64,000 nucleotides of DNA. It comes from Maniola hyperantus (Eukaryota > Arthropoda > Insecta > Lepidoptera > Nymphalidae). Below are positions 1 to 10,226 of the stretch, one piece after another. The position numbers were made by a program, and so were the translations under genes. The DNA lies in NCBI RefSeq assembly GCF_902806685.2, contig NC_048538.1:17050001-17114000 (forward strand), read 5' to 3'. A model generated the notes under the pieces. It searched no databases. It was not told the origin of the DNA and saw nothing but the letters and a program-made list of their open reading frames with translations. The first letter of the stretch is position 1. Each line of letters opens with the position of its first letter.

Positions 1-13
1 AAAATACCCGATG

Positions 14-206
14 GTTTATTGGTTTGTTGATTTGTCCTTCAATCACGTCGCAACGAAGCAACAAATTGGCGTGATTTTTTGCATATATATAGTTAAAGAC
101 CTGGAGAGTGACATAGGCTACTTTTTATCACGGAAAATGAAAGATTTCCCACGGGATTTTCAAAAATCTAAATCCACGCGTACGAAGTCGCTTGCATCAG
201 CTAGTA
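14..206 (+). mobile_element. Helitron, family B (5' truncated)
   Basis: TTTATTGGTTTGTTG lead, GACCTGGAGAGTGACATAGG, CCCACGGGATTTT, and the 3' hairpin region ending GCATCAGCTAG|T. Family B Helitrons share this body and end. Confidence 0.75.
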
Positions 207-524
207 TGTCAATAAAATGAACTATCAATAAAGGTATTTTGTGGGGCCGTACAACTAAGCAAAACATCCCACAAAATTCCTAAGACCCTACAAGACCCAA
301 AATATCTTCATAACAAAGGTTTACATCCCCGAGCAAAGTATTTGAGCGTAAACATTATGTTCGATCTCGCGAAGACATAGTGGAATCTCATGGAAATCAC
401 CTCAAACGAGTTTTTCTATCTCTACAAAGTATGGGAAAATCCACTATGACCCCGCCCGGGGCTAAAGGGAGCATGGCAAATATTCGAAACGAATAGGTAT
501 TTATTGAGACAAGTCATAAGCAGA
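207..524. other. Intronic sequence without recognised features
   Basis: AT-rich sequence between a Helitron and a SINE; I see nothing in it. Confidence 0.5.
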
Positions 525-806
525 AGCTGTGATAGCCTAGTGGTAAGACACCCGCCTCATAATCGGAGGTCGGCGGTTCGATCCTTTAACTTTTCGGAGT
601 TATGCGCGTTTTAAGTAATTAAAAATATCATTTGCTTTAACGGTGAAGGTAAACATGGCGAAGAAATCTGCATGCCTGAGAATTCCCAAAGGTGTGTAAA
701 GTCTGCCAGTCCGCACCAGGCCAGCGCAGTAGAATATGGCCAAACCCCTCCTCATTCTAAGAGGAGACCCATGCTCTGTAGCAAGCCAGTGATGCGTTGA
801 TCATGA
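525..806 (+). mobile_element. SINE-2 (tRNA-derived, TGA tail)
   Basis: tRNA-like head GATAGCCTAGTGGTAAGA (A box) and GGTTCGATCC (B box). The body has GGTGAAGGTAAACATGGCG and CTGCCAGTCCGCACC, then TTGATCATGATG. A reversed SINE-1 follows at once. Confidence 0.82.
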
Positions 807-807
807 T

Positions 808-1130
808 GTTTTTTTTTTTATTCAGATACAAGTTAGCCCTTGACTGCAATCTCACCTGGTGGTAAGTAAGTAACTATATGCAGTGTAAGATGGAAGCGGA
901 CTAACCTATAAGTGTTATGGCAGTTTTTAATAAACCCACGCCCCTTTGATTTCTACACGGCACCGTACCGGAACGCTAAATTACTTGGCGGCACGGCTTT
1001 GCCGGTAGGATGGTAACTGGCCACGGCCGAAGCTTCCCACCAGACCAGATTCCAAATCCCTGTCAGGAATCGAACCCGGGACCTCTCACTAATAAGACCA
1101 CAGCGCTTACCACTGCGCCAGGGAGGTCGT
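808..1130 (-). mobile_element. SINE-1 (tRNA-derived), full length
   Basis: T-run and ATTCAGATACAAGTTAGCCC at the 3' side. GGAATCGAACCCGGGACC and CACTGCGCCAGGGAGGTCGT are the reversed B box and A box of a tRNA-like head. Confidence 0.85.
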
Positions 1131-1199
1131 CAAAGCCTCGAGATACTTTTAACCTCTATGCAAACAGAGGGGTGTTATAAGTTTAACGTATGTATCTAT

Positions 1200-1201
1200 G
1201 T

Positions 1202-1240
<39 letters not shown>
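1200..1240. repeat. (TG)n microsatellite
   Basis: TGTGTGTATG then uninterrupted GT dinucleotides, between a LINE-like region and an RTE fragment. Confidence 0.9.
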
Positions 1241-1242
<2 letters not shown>

Positions 1243-1452
1243 ATAGCTCAACAGGTTGCGAAGCTAAAGCGGCAATGGACAGGGCACATAGTTCGAAAAT
1301 CCAATAAGCATTGGGGTCCCAAGTTACTAGAATAACAAATTCGCACTAGAAAGCGCAGCATTGGAAGACCCCCCAGGAGGTCCGACAGACGACGTCCAAC
1401 GAGTCACAAGGAGCCGCTGGATTCAAGCGGCGCATAACCGTGGCGTGTGGAA
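1239..1452 (+). mobile_element. RTE-type LINE 3' fragment
   Basis: Degenerate match to the RTE C-terminus (HSSTGCEAKAAMDRAHSSKI-like in broken frames, GVPSY, WIQAA). It follows a (TG)n tract at 1200-1240 and ends at an AAAG-rich tract near 1460. Confidence 0.65.
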
Positions 1453-1453
1453 G

Positions 1454-1710
1454 CGATTGAAAGAAAGAAAAGAAAGAAAGAAAAACGTTTATTTTTTTAA
1501 GGCTGTACCACACATTACCAGCTAGACCTGGTTAGGTTATCCCGGCGCCTCTTATACTTGAGTAGTAAAGTCAAAAGACCTCAAGTAGAAGAAGCGCCGG
1601 AATAAACCATGTTATGTGTGGCACAACCCGAAAAAAAAGGCCCCTACTCAGCATAAATGCCATATATTATGTCTTGCACAAGTACAAAAACATACAGCGC
1701 TGGTTGCCAC
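1454..1710 (-). mobile_element. LINE 3' UTR fragment with AAAG tail (family of 27228-27705)
   Basis: Shares with 27228-27705 the AAAG repeats, ACGTTTATTT, the TGTGCCACAC-like block, the GCGCC...AGAAGCGCC inverted core and the CAGCATAAATGC end. Read as the reverse of a LINE end with a (CTTT)n tail. Confidence 0.55.
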
Positions 1711-1772
1711 TTTAACTTCGTGACCCGTTTAACTATGTCGGTTATTCTGGTTCTCCTACGGATCTCTATCAA
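1700..1772 (-). mobile_element. RTE-type LINE short fragment
   Basis: The phrase around GTTCTCCTACGGATCTC matches the reverse of the RTE C-terminal region seen at 55225-55300. It is too short to say more. Confidence 0.5.
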
Positions 1773-1995
1773 AAAAAAAATTATAATAGAAAATAATTAT
1801 TTGAAACTGAATAATATGTTAGTGAGAAAATTATACAATTTTCTATTTGGACCATACGCTCCGAAATATTGCTTCAGGAAAAAAATATTTTATAGGCGAA
1901 ATTTGTTTATCACAAAATTTCCGTTCGGAGCTACTTCGTAGAATGAATAGTGAATCCGGGAAATCGTTATGTTCCACATTTTAATTATTAATTAA

Positions 1996-2223
1996 CTAGC
2001 TGATGCCCGCGACTTCGTCCGCGTGTAATTAGGTTATTTTTAAAATCCCGTGGGAACTCTTTGATTTTCCGGTATAAAAAGTAGCCTATGTCTTTATCTA
2101 ACCCATGCAAAAAATCACGTCAATCCGTTGCACCGTTGCGACTTGCGACGTGATTGAACGACCCACCAACAAACCAATAAACCAACAAACAAACACACTT
2201 TCAAATTTATAATAAGGGTCTGA
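1996..2223 (-). mobile_element. Helitron, family B, complete
   Basis: CTAGCTGATGCCCGCGACTT start and ...AATAAGGGTCTGA end give TC at the 5' end and CTAG at the 3' end on the reverse strand, flanked by A and T as expected for rolling-circle elements. Confidence 0.8.
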
Positions 2224-2284
2224 TCATCATAATCATAATCAACACATCGTGGAAGTGGCAACGGGCAGAGCACATATAGTTCTA

Positions 2285-2888
2285 CTAGCTTATGCTCGCG
2301 ACTTCGTCCGCGTGGACTACTCAAATTTCAAACCCCTATTTCACCCCCTTAGGGGTTGAATTTTCAGAAATCCTCTCTTAAAATAAATAAAAATAAAAAT
2401 AAAATTGATTTATTTCAGGTTAACATACCCATAATAACAACTTTAAAATTAATAAAAGTAAAATACCAATACATAAAATAATTAATAAATAAAAATAAAA
2501 ATAAATATCTAGTACCTTCTCTCCGGCATTGGTACTGGAACATGTCTTTCACAGCAATGCCGAAGATAAGGACAGTCGAGTCGGGCTGCAATCATCTGCA
2601 GAATGGTGTTGGGGCTGTCCCGCACTCTGCGCACCAACGACGCGCACCGCTTGCGTACAGTAGTATAGAAGCAGTCGATGCGCGCGTCCGCAAACATGCC
2701 TGAGGCGCTGCAGAATCGGGGCAACCCCATCAACATTCTGATCTCTTAGCGGATGCCTACATCATAATAGCTATCTGCATGCCAAATTTCAGCCCGATCC
2801 GTCCAGTAGTTTGAGCTGTGCGTTGATAGATCAGTCAGTCAGTCAGTCAGTCAGTCAGTCAGTCACCTTTTCCTTTTATATATTTAGA
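2285..2888 (-). mobile_element. Helitron, family A, interrupted by a LINE
   Basis: Left end CTAGCTTATGCTCGCGACTT, right end (GTCA)n tract then CTTTTCCTTTTATATATTTAGA. The body is split by the LINE at 2381-2741. Host A and T flank the ends. Confidence 0.82.
2381..2741 (-). mobile_element. LINE 3' end inserted in a Helitron, with 7-bp target duplication
   Basis: The reverse strand carries MFADARIDCFYTTVRKRCAS, LVRRVRDSPNTILQMIAARL and DCPYLRHCCERHVPVPMPER, a C-terminal phrase I associate with non-LTR polymerases. An AAATA-rich tail forms the left end. TCTCTTA occurs at 2374-2380 and 2742-2748, and the two Helitron halves are colinear across it. Confidence 0.75.
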
Positions 2889-2949
2889 TATCACTATCAC
2901 TACCCATGTTATCATTACCCTACCCTTATAACTATTACTACCCATAAGT

Positions 2950-3115
2950 TGTTTGTTTGTCGGTTTGTTGGTTCGTCCTTCAATCATATCGCAAAGGAAC
3001 AACGGATTGACGTGACTTTTAGCATAGATATAGTTAAAGACCTGGAGAGTGACATAGGCTACTTTTTATCCCAGAAAATCAACAAGTTCCCACGGGATTC
3101 TGAAAATCTAACCTT
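2950..3115 (+). mobile_element. Helitron, family B (3' truncated)
   Basis: TTGTTTGTCGGTTTGTTGG, ATTGACGTGACTTTT, GACCTGGAGAGTGACATAGG and CCCACGGGATTCTG; the CTAG end is missing. Confidence 0.65.
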
Positions 3116-3547
3116 CTATGTGGCTCATAGGATATTAGAACAAAAAGATCCGGTATTCAAAGAGAAAGTGCATCATTTATTGTCGATCGAAGTTGTTTAT
3201 AACAATGGCTGCCAATAATCGCGCCCGTGACGTCACAACTTCTCCCGAGCTACTCTCGTTAACAACGCCATCTGACGTGCAACCGAATAAATGAACACCC
3301 TTAGCACTGAGTTGGGTGACCATGTTGAAGTAGTTTTCAATAACTGAGACTGTCCTGTCTTTGTCGTCATCATCTCAACGGATGGACGTCCATTGCTGTC
3401 TTTCGTACGAAACGCCTCAAAAGTCAAAACACAGACTGTCCCACTGCACTGTGAATTTGAAATGGAAGAAAAAATTAATTTCAAACGAAATAAACACAAA
3501 AAGAGTGAAGTATGGTATCAGTGCAGCAAAATACAGAATTTACAAAA

Positions 3548-3618
3548 AACACACAAACACTCACCCACACACACACACACAGACACACATACACTCACGC
3601 ATACACACACACATACAT
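3548..3618. repeat. (CA)n microsatellite, interrupted
   Basis: ACACAAACACTCACCCACAC and further ACAC runs; apparent His/Thr-rich ORFs here come from the repeat. Confidence 0.85.
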
Positions 3619-3944
3619 GTTGTGAATCACCTACTAGGTATTTTTACTAGTTAATTGACTTTTATATTTTCATATTATTGTATTATTGTAAAGCTTGTTT
3701 AAATTATCAAACGTAACTACTGTTATAAATTTATAATTAATATCTATTTAAGTAATTTGTAAAAATTGTAATCCTATTTGGCCTTATTTTCAGTCTGTTA
3801 TTATGTAAAATTATATTATATATATCGCTGTTTATTTAAAAAAAAACTGCAATTTTCCAATACTTAGATAATGACGAAAGTGAAGATTTAGATATTATGG
3901 GTATTTTATCTAAACACACTAAAGCAATCTATTTTTATAAGATT

Positions 3945-4195
3945 ACTAGCTTATGCTCGCGACTTCGTCCGCGTGGACTACAAAATTTCAAAACCCTATT
4001 TCACCCCCTTAGGAGTTGAATTTTCAAAAATCCTTTCTTAGCGGATGCCTACGTCATAATAGCTATCTGCATGCCAAATTTCAGCCCGATCCGTCCAGTA
4101 GTTTGAGCTGTGCGTTGATAGATCAGTCAGTCAGTCAGTCAGTCATTCAGTCAGTCAGTCAGTCAGTCAGTCACCTTTTCCTTTTTTATATAAGA
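3945..4195 (-). mobile_element. Helitron, family A
   Basis: CTAGCTTATGCTCGCGAC at the left, ACGTCATAATAGCTATCTGC body, and a long (GTCA)n tract at 4127-4173 before CCTTTTCC. Confidence 0.8.
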
Positions 4196-4366
4196 GAAGA
4201 TTATATACGACCCGACAAAGCTTCTAATTTCTACTTACCTACCTAAAGCAGCGGAGATAAAATAAAAAATCAGCAGTTTAAAAAACTCTCAAGTAAAATT
4301 GTTTTTCTGTCTTACAACGTTAGGTACGTTGTAAGAAGGAAGAATAGTGTGTGAAAAATAACTTTA

Positions 4367-4502
4367 AAGCGCTGCGCTGGTTAAAGAGTGTCGCTAACAG
4401 CCGTACTCAGAGTCACTTAATATCACACAGAAAGACAGAGCTATATCTCTCAAATAAATCTGTCTCGTTTTCGTTTAGCGACTCTGAGTGCGGCTGTAAG
4501 TG
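4367..4502. mobile_element. Foldback MITE (CTCAGAGTCGCT family), copy 1
   Basis: AGCCGTACTCAGAGTCACTT and its inverse GCGACTCTGAGTGCGGCTGT enclose GACAGAGCTATATCTCTCAA and TCTGTCTCGTTTT. Confidence 0.68.
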
Positions 4503-5115
4503 TTCCTCTGAAAAAAATTCAACGATTTATAGTCAAGTCAACTAACGTAAAATATTTACAAATACAGCTCTTAAAGTAAAATTTCAGCTTCACAATAAAT
4601 ACGTAATATTTTCAGGACTAACCCAGCAAACTCATAAATCTGGTGACCATAGTGTAGCGCTGTGATTAATTTCGGACTCTATACCACGGTGACACGGCTC
4701 AATTTATCTTGCCACAGCGACCATCAATAAGTTTTGAAGGATAAAACGGGTGGTTCAAATTAATATTGACGCTGCAAGATAAGCCGGCAACTTTTGTTGC
4801 TTGTTTTCCTTCTTTATTTAAAAGCTCGGTGAATATATTTTCGATGTATTAAAGCTTGACTTTGTTTTATGAGTAAAACTACTTTCTGTTCGGTATTTCA
4901 AAGACTTTCTAAGGTTTTTTGTTCGCTACTGGTTTGGTTTTACTACGAAAATCGCAAAATACTTTGAAGTTACTTATATTTTGAACTATTTAATAGAACT
5001 AAACTAAACCGTTAGGACTAAGTAAAACGTATACTAAAATCTTTGTGATTTGACATATTCGTACATTTTTGACCAATTTACACATCATCACGATAGGAAC
5101 TTATACTTACTAGAA
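4503..5115. other. Intronic sequence without recognised features
   Basis: Unique-looking AT-rich sequence; no exon or repeat recognised. Confidence 0.5.
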
Positions 5116-5331
5116 CTAGCTTATTCCCGCGACTTCGGCATAGACTACATTTTCAAACCTCTATTTTACCCCTTTAGGGGTTGAATTTTCAAAAATCCTT
5201 TCTTACCGGATGTCTACGTCATAATAGATATCTGCATGCCAAATTTCAACCCGATTCGTCCAGTAGTATGATCTGTGCGTTGATAGATCAGTCAGTCAGT
5301 CACCTTTTCCTTTTATATTAATTTAACTAGA
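5116..5331 (-). mobile_element. Helitron, family A
   Basis: A|CTAGCTTATTCCCGCGAC ... CCTTTTCCTTTTATATTA and TTTAACTAGA|T. The hairpin is damaged (the CGCGG arm is lost). Confidence 0.75.
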
Positions 5332-5404
5332 TGAAAAATCGGTACCGATCGAAAATAATTTTATAACAAGAACAGTACCTACCTACCTACTTGTGAAAAA
5401 TCCA

Positions 5405-5582
5405 AAAAGTATATTATAAATACAAAAGTGTCTGTCTGCTACGTTATCAGTCGTTTAATCGATTTTGACATTAATACAGAGATAGCTTGCATCCCCGGAA
5501 TGGAATAGGTTATTTTATATCCCGGAAAACCAAATAGTTTCCACGGAATTTTAATCCACGCGGACGAAGTCACGGGCATTAC
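5405..5582 (+). mobile_element. Helitron, family B (GTCT-type lead), degraded
   Basis: AAAGTGTCTGTCTGC lead, GATTTTGACATTAATACAGA, TTATATCCCGGAAAACC and CACGCGGACGAAGTCACGGG; the terminal CTAG is lost. Confidence 0.6.
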
Positions 5583-5604
5583 TATTTAATGGTAATAAGA
5601 GTTG

Positions 5605-6038
5605 AAAAACCGGCCAAGTGCGAGTCAGGCTCACGCAATGAGGGTTCCGTACTACAGTCGTATTTTTTCGACATTTTGCACGATAATTCAAAAACTATGA
5701 TGCATAAAAATAAATAAAAATCTGTTTTAGAATGTACAGGTAAATACCTTTTTTATGATACCCCACTTGATATAGTCACTCACTTCGAAAGTTTAAAATA
5801 CTAATTATTAGTTCATGACCACAATTTAATTTTTTGTGTGTGATCTAACCCTAAATTCACGGTTTTCAGATTTTTACCCAAATGTCTGCAATAAGATCTA
5901 CCTCTGCCAAATTTCATGATTCTAGGTCAACGGGAAGTACCCTGTAGGTTTCTTGACAGACAGACGGACAGACAGACAGACAACAAAGTGATCCTATAAG
6001 GGTTCCGTTTTTCCTTTTGAGGTACGGAACCCTAAAAA
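5605..6038 (+). mobile_element. G element (GTTCCGTAC-ended repeat with GTCT/CAGA tract)
   Basis: ACCGGCCAAGTGCGAGTCAG, GAGGGTTCCGTACTACAGTC, body with ATACCCCACTTGATATAG, CAACGGGAAGTACCCTGTAG, CAGACAGACAGACAAC, end GAGGTACGGAACCCTAAAAA. The inverted GGTTCCGTAC and GTACGGAACCC near the ends suggest a non-autonomous DNA element. Confidence 0.75.
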
Positions 6039-6062
6039 TCAAAGAAAATTTCCTACCCGGAA

Positions 6063-6228
6063 TATCTTCTTCTTCTAGCGCCATCTTCTACCGGAGGTGG
6101 TAATCATTAAGGCTAACTTGATTTTTTTCACCGCTGCCCTAAACAGTGACCTTGTACTCATGTTAAACCACTGGCGAAGGTTCCTAAGCCAGGATGTTCG
6201 TCTATGGCCAGGTCTACGTCTGCCTTTT
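6063..6228 (-). mobile_element. RTE-like LINE C-terminus, split by another LINE
   Basis: The reverse strand reads RRPGHRRTSWLRNLRQWF, then SLFRAAVKKIKLALMI, close to the universal end of RTE polymerases. The upstream part (LAHIFRVIQGKINK) continues on the far side of the 6229-6722 insertion, to about 6800. Stops and frame shifts are present. Confidence 0.7.
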
Positions 6229-6722
6229 TTTTTTATTCATTATAGGTGTACGCTTGACCACAATCACACCTGATGGGAAGTGATGATGTGGCCTAAGATG
6301 GGACGCGTTTACCTAGAAGATGCCTATTCACTCTTGTTTTAAAGATACCCGGGTTGTAATTGCTAGGAAACACATATCGCGGAAGAGTATTCCAAACCTT
6401 AGCCATACGTATGAGGAATGATGACGCAAAACGTTTCGTGCGTGTAGATGGAATGTCGACGACATAAGGATGGAAACTCGCCCGACGTCTTGCGGTTCGG
6501 TGGTAAAATGGTGAAGGGGGGACAAGATCGAAAAGTTCCTGAGCACACTCTCCGAAATATATCCTATAAAACACTGATAAGCCGGCGACCTTGCGGCGGT
6601 GATCGAGACTTTGTAGTTTCGCCAGTAAAGGGGAGTCTTTGCCTATGAGTCTCCTAGCTCGACGATCAACAGCATCCAGAGCCGCTAGTTGGTACTTAGC
6701 GGAGCCAACGAAGAGGTGACTG
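6229..6722 (-). mobile_element. Non-LTR LINE 3' end with C-terminal coding remnant
   Basis: The reverse strand encodes KYQLAALDAVDRRARRLIG, then PPSPFYHRTARRRASFHPYV and AKVWNTLPRYVFPSNYNPGI, FKTRVNRHLLGKRVPS, stop, then a 3' UTR and a tail that reads TTTTTTTTT on the + strand at 6231-6239. CTGCCTTT-like sequence on both sides suggests a target duplication. The same family lies on the + strand at 27950-28245. It interrupts an RTE-like fragment. Confidence 0.8.
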
Positions 6723-6879
6723 CCTTTATTTATCTTGCCCTGTATTACTCGGAATATGTGTGCAAGAAATGTGAGATATACCTATTTTTGTTTAATAAAG
6801 CCTTTAACTCTGAAACCACGTTCAGAAAGCTCATTAATAAGACAAGGCTTGGCAAATTACTTACGCAGCCCATACTGAT

Positions 6880-7697
6880 TAGTGATTACCTTTGACTGCA
6901 AACCGTGTAATTTATTGGCAAAGCAAAACTCGGCTTACTTCGGTTCCCGCAGCTTTTTCAGTATAATAATTTTATGTAGGTAACTATGTATGTTTTAACA
7001 CCGCGTTTATGCCAAGGTCTAAAGCGTGTACCTACCTACCTGTATCGGTTTCTACACGGCATCGTACCCGAACGTCAAATCACATGGCGGCACGGCTTTG
7101 CCGGTAGGGTGGTAACCGTGGGTGGTAACTAGCCACCGCCGTAGCCTCACACCAGACAAAATATAGATAGACAGAATAAATATTTAATCGCACCCAGGCG
7201 AAATGATTGTCCCTGAAAAAAGACCATGTCGAAAATCACTTTTACTTTGATAAATTCCAGTGTTTCCAGTCTCCGGCGACAAAAATACCTAAATGTCATT
7301 GGGACAAGTAAAAAAACGTATCTAATTGCTCGTACTCGGATTTTGCAAAGACAATTTCGATTTCTTAATTTTTGCGGTAGATCTTGAAATTTACCGTTTT
7401 TTTTTTTGCCAATCTATACCTCGAGCCCATACATACAATCGCTTCATAAAAGTCGAAACGCTCCGATGTTGCCAACTGTGAGAAATTTGAATTTTTAAAT
7501 TGCGTTTTTTCGTACCTCGAACCAAATGGCCGCCACGGCCCATGACAGCCGCCATCTTAAATTTTTAAAAACCACTCCCGTTTTGTCAAAATACAAGATA
7601 ATTTTCAGGGATATTTTGTAGGCGGAGCAAGAAAAAATTACTTTATGGTTTATGTCAAACAGAACACTTATTTAAAGGGTTTTCCCTGTTGTTTCAG
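6880..7697. other. Intron sequence before the first exon
   Basis: Apart from a SINE-1 scrap at 7049-7155 it holds no repeat I know. The last 130 bp are T-rich and lead into the acceptor at 7697. Confidence 0.5.
7049..7155 (-). mobile_element. SINE-1 middle fragment
   Basis: GGTTTCTACACGGCATCGTA, GGCGGCACGGCTTTGCCGGT and a local duplication of GGTGGTAAC. Confidence 0.7.
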
Positions 7698-7767
7698 GCA
7701 ACTGCTGGCACCAAACCTCAAACAAACACAATACCTCGCTAACGGTGCTGAAAGTGAAGTTAGAACG
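7698..7767 (+). CDS. Internal exon of an ADAM-family metalloprotease gene (prodomain, part 1)
   Basis: A 70-nt exon preceded by a pyrimidine-rich tract ending TTTCAG (AG at 7696-7697) and followed by a consensus GTGAGT donor at 7768. The first G completes a codon split with the previous exon; the next 23 codons read QLLAPNLKQTQYLANGAESE and then VRT, ending in phase 0. This is the usual ADAM prodomain segment with a LLAPN-type start just before the conserved EHCYYHG block, which opens the next exon. ADAM prodomains keep the protease latent and help folding in the secretory pathway. The segment alone is too short to name a gene; its phase and content match the exon at 27747. The preceding exon lies outside the window. 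Confidence 0.75.
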
Positions 7768-7828
7768 GTGAGTAACTCATTTATATCAACACTTTTTATT
7801 AATTAATCAATCTGCATCGATCACACTG

Positions 7829-8131
7829 TTACTGATTCTGAGCACAACAAAATTTTAGACTATTTGCATCCTCTTCTTACTAATGTAATATGAAAAGGAC
7901 AGGCACAGTTTGACAGTTTTAAATTTAATTTAGAATTGTCAAACCTCGTGATTTTAGCTGCCTGTCGCGAGCCTTTTGTTTAATTTTGTAGAGCGCACTA
8001 AAATTTAGAATCTTTAAAATGCGACGGAACATGTAAAATTCATGTTCCGTCCTTTGTTAGCAATATTAAAAAGAAAAAGATGCAAATACTCTAAATTTAG
8101 TTTAGAGAAAGACAAAAGAATCGGCGCCACT
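7829..8131. mobile_element. Foldback MITE, copy 1
   Basis: Left ACTGATTCTGAGCACA and GCATCCTCTTCTTACTAATG; right AAAAGATGCAAATACTC and GAATCGGCGCCAC are a diverged inverse. Inside, AGTTTGACAGTTTTAAATTT and ATGTTCCGTCC. It begins about 60 bp after the first exon's donor. Confidence 0.65.
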
Positions 8132-8283
8132 ACTTATGATCTAAAACTAAGAGTACAGAAGTCTGTACTTCGCATTCACATCCAATGAACTCCAAGCAGT
8201 AGAATTATAGAGATCTACATAATATCTCTATTCGAACAAAAACTTCAACGCTACGCTCAAATAGGTAAGTTGACGATTAGTCT

Positions 8284-8372
8284 ACAGTACGAGACAGGTC
8301 GACATGGCAATCGGGGTGAACACGCCCCGTACACCTGCACTTCACCCGCGCTATCCCGCAACGGGTTTTCAA
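8284..8372 (+). repeat. Interspersed GC-rich repeat (GACAGGTCGA family), copy 1
   Basis: GTACGAGACAGGTCGACATG then GGCAATCGGGGTGAACACGC and CGCGCTATCCCGCAACG; partner at 33009-33145. Confidence 0.6.
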
Positions 8373-8440
8373 TCTTAAAACCATATTCGCTTGTCTATAA
8401 TTTGGCTTAAGCCACTTAAGCGGTGTTAGATAGTAGTTAG

Positions 8441-8640
8441 TTAAGTTAGCCTTTGACTGCTATCTCACCTGGTGGTAAGTGATATGGAATCGGGCTAATC
8501 TGGAAAGGGTATGACAGTTTTTATTACACCCATGCCCCATTGGTTTCTTCACGGCATCATACCGGAACGCTAAATCGCTTGGCGGCACAGTTTTGCAGGT
8601 AGGGTGGTAACTAGCCACTGCCGAAGCCTCCCACTAGACG
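8441..8640 (-). mobile_element. SINE-1, headless
   Basis: GTTAGCCTTTGACTGCTATC, CACCTGGTGGTAAGTGAT, TTGGCGGCACAGTTTTGC, CCGAAGCCTCCCAC. Confidence 0.75.
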
Positions 8641-9112
8641 AATGATTACTTAGCTTGATAGGATGATGATGAAAATCTTCAGTGATATTTAAGTAGGTAT
8701 AGGAACTATATTTTTGTCCAACTGAAAGCTGAATTAAAGTAAATTTACTCATCTCATCTTTGACCAAAAATATAATATGCAACGGACGGACATAAACTCA
8801 TATCCTGTACTTTAATTGCAGTACATAAGGCAATCCTCAAAGCGGCTTTTGGTCTGCGTTCTAATTACGTTTTTTCAAAGTCACAAACATAAGTTGCAAA
8901 ATAATGCGGCAGAAATATGACACAGCGCAATTTTATTTAAATTATGCGCTTTAAAGCGCACTAGAGATTCATTTTGAAAGTTTTAATCGCTGCCAAAGAG
9001 CGGGCGCTGAAGATTAAGTGGTGTGGATGAAATGACTCCTCTCACGGACTGTGCGGCTATTATCTAAGCACGCAGCCTCGCTTGCATCGCTGACGCAGCG
9101 ATGTAATCTCTA
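8640..9112. other. Intronic sequence without recognised features
   Basis: AT-rich; GCGCT-containing half-palindromes near 8930-8965 (TTATGCGCTTTAAAGCGCAC) but no gene. Confidence 0.45.
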
Positions 9113-9290
9113 CAAATATAATAAATGCGATGTGTTTGCAACAGGGCAATAGGTTGACGTGATTTTGTACATAAGTGTAGTCAAAGACCTGGAGAGTGAC
9201 ATAGACTACTTTTATCTTGGAAAATCAAAGAGTTCCCATGGGGTTTTTAAAAAACTAAATCCACGTGAGTCGTGGGCATCAGCTTCGATC
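9113..9290 (+). mobile_element. Helitron, family B, degraded
   Basis: ATAATAAATGCGATGTGTTTG, GACCTGGAGAGTGACATAGA, AGTTCCCATGGGGTTTTT, ending GCATCAGCTT rather than CTAG. Confidence 0.6.
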
Positions 9291-9309
9291 ATACTCATTA
9301 ACATGTTCT

Positions 9310-9346
9310 ACACTCTCTGCAAAGCGTAGAACTTTGCAAAGAGTGT
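9310..9346. repeat. 15-bp inverted repeat, one mismatch
   Basis: ACACTCTCTGCAAAG and CTTTGCAAAGAGTGT around a 7-nt loop. Confidence 0.65.
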
Positions 9347-10226
9347 GTGAGTAAGTGTGCGAGAGTGAGAGTGCAACTTTAAATGCAGTTAAAAAGTTCC
9401 TCTCACAAACTGCTATAGGTACCTACTGCAAACGTGAGGTAGCGTTGAATGTTACACCACTCGGTGATGTTATTGCAAATCTGAGAATTCTTTCGTAATT
9501 AGGTATAACATCATAAAAGTGTTACAGTACTCAATATAACATTACGCAAATAATAATATTGCATTTATAATAGTATGCAAAGTGTATGTATTAACTATTA
9601 CCTATTTGTTTATATAAAGGTTTATGTAAGTGACAGCGATTACAATTAATATTTTCTATATAATAGACTAGACAACAGCCCAACAAACATTAGTGTGCAT
9701 GAAATTACCCTTCTCACGTTAATAATTAATTTAGCGGTGCTATTCTGTAACCGTGTAACGCACAGCCTCAGAACTAAATTATTTAACGACGGTAAACTCA
9801 ACTATGTAACGCGTATATAAGTATTTTATTTAGGTAATCTTATTCTTCGTCAAACAACGACGATCACAATGGTGAACACAGTAAGTTACAGAATAACACC
9901 TGCGGCGAGAACCGTCAGTGGAAAATAGATGGTGCAGTTTGTTTTGCTTTAAACACAAAGTTCGAAGTTCAGACAAATTGATGTCCAATTTGGTGCAGTG
10001 ATTTCTGCAGTTCGAGAACTTTACTTTTTACTTTCTTTTGTCATACTAAACAAATAATATAGTTGTGCTGTCTGTTTTAAGTAGGACTTCATTTAGGCTG
10101 ACGCCACACGATGCGTTTTCGGTGCGTTGTGGCGCCGCACCAATGCCAAACGGACACAGCGTTGCCCCTGTAGCAGAAAGTGATAAGTGCCCCGTAAACG
10201 GTCAAACACGCCGTCAATCAAATTTG
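9347..10226. other. Mostly unique intronic sequence
   Basis: Contains the candidate promoter at 9814 and, from 10097, a GC-rich block (CGGTGCGTTGTGGCGCCGC) leading into the 83-bp repeat. Otherwise unremarkable. Confidence 0.45.
9814..9886 (+). promoter_or_regulatory. Candidate TATA promoter and 12-bp first coding exon (nested gene?)
   Basis: TATATAA at 9814-9820, then 48 bp later ATG GTG AAC ACA (9869-9880) directly followed by a GTAAGT donor. Very short first coding exons ending in GTAAGT are common in insect secreted-protein genes. No second exon was found, and such a combination can occur by chance. Confidence 0.2.

Noticed and set aside
3393..3654. His/Thr-rich proteins
   Set aside because: Translation of the (CA)n microsatellite.
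4120..4175. GTCA and GTCT tetranucleotide tracts as independent regulatory repeats
   Set aside because: They always occur at fixed positions within Helitron or G-element bodies.
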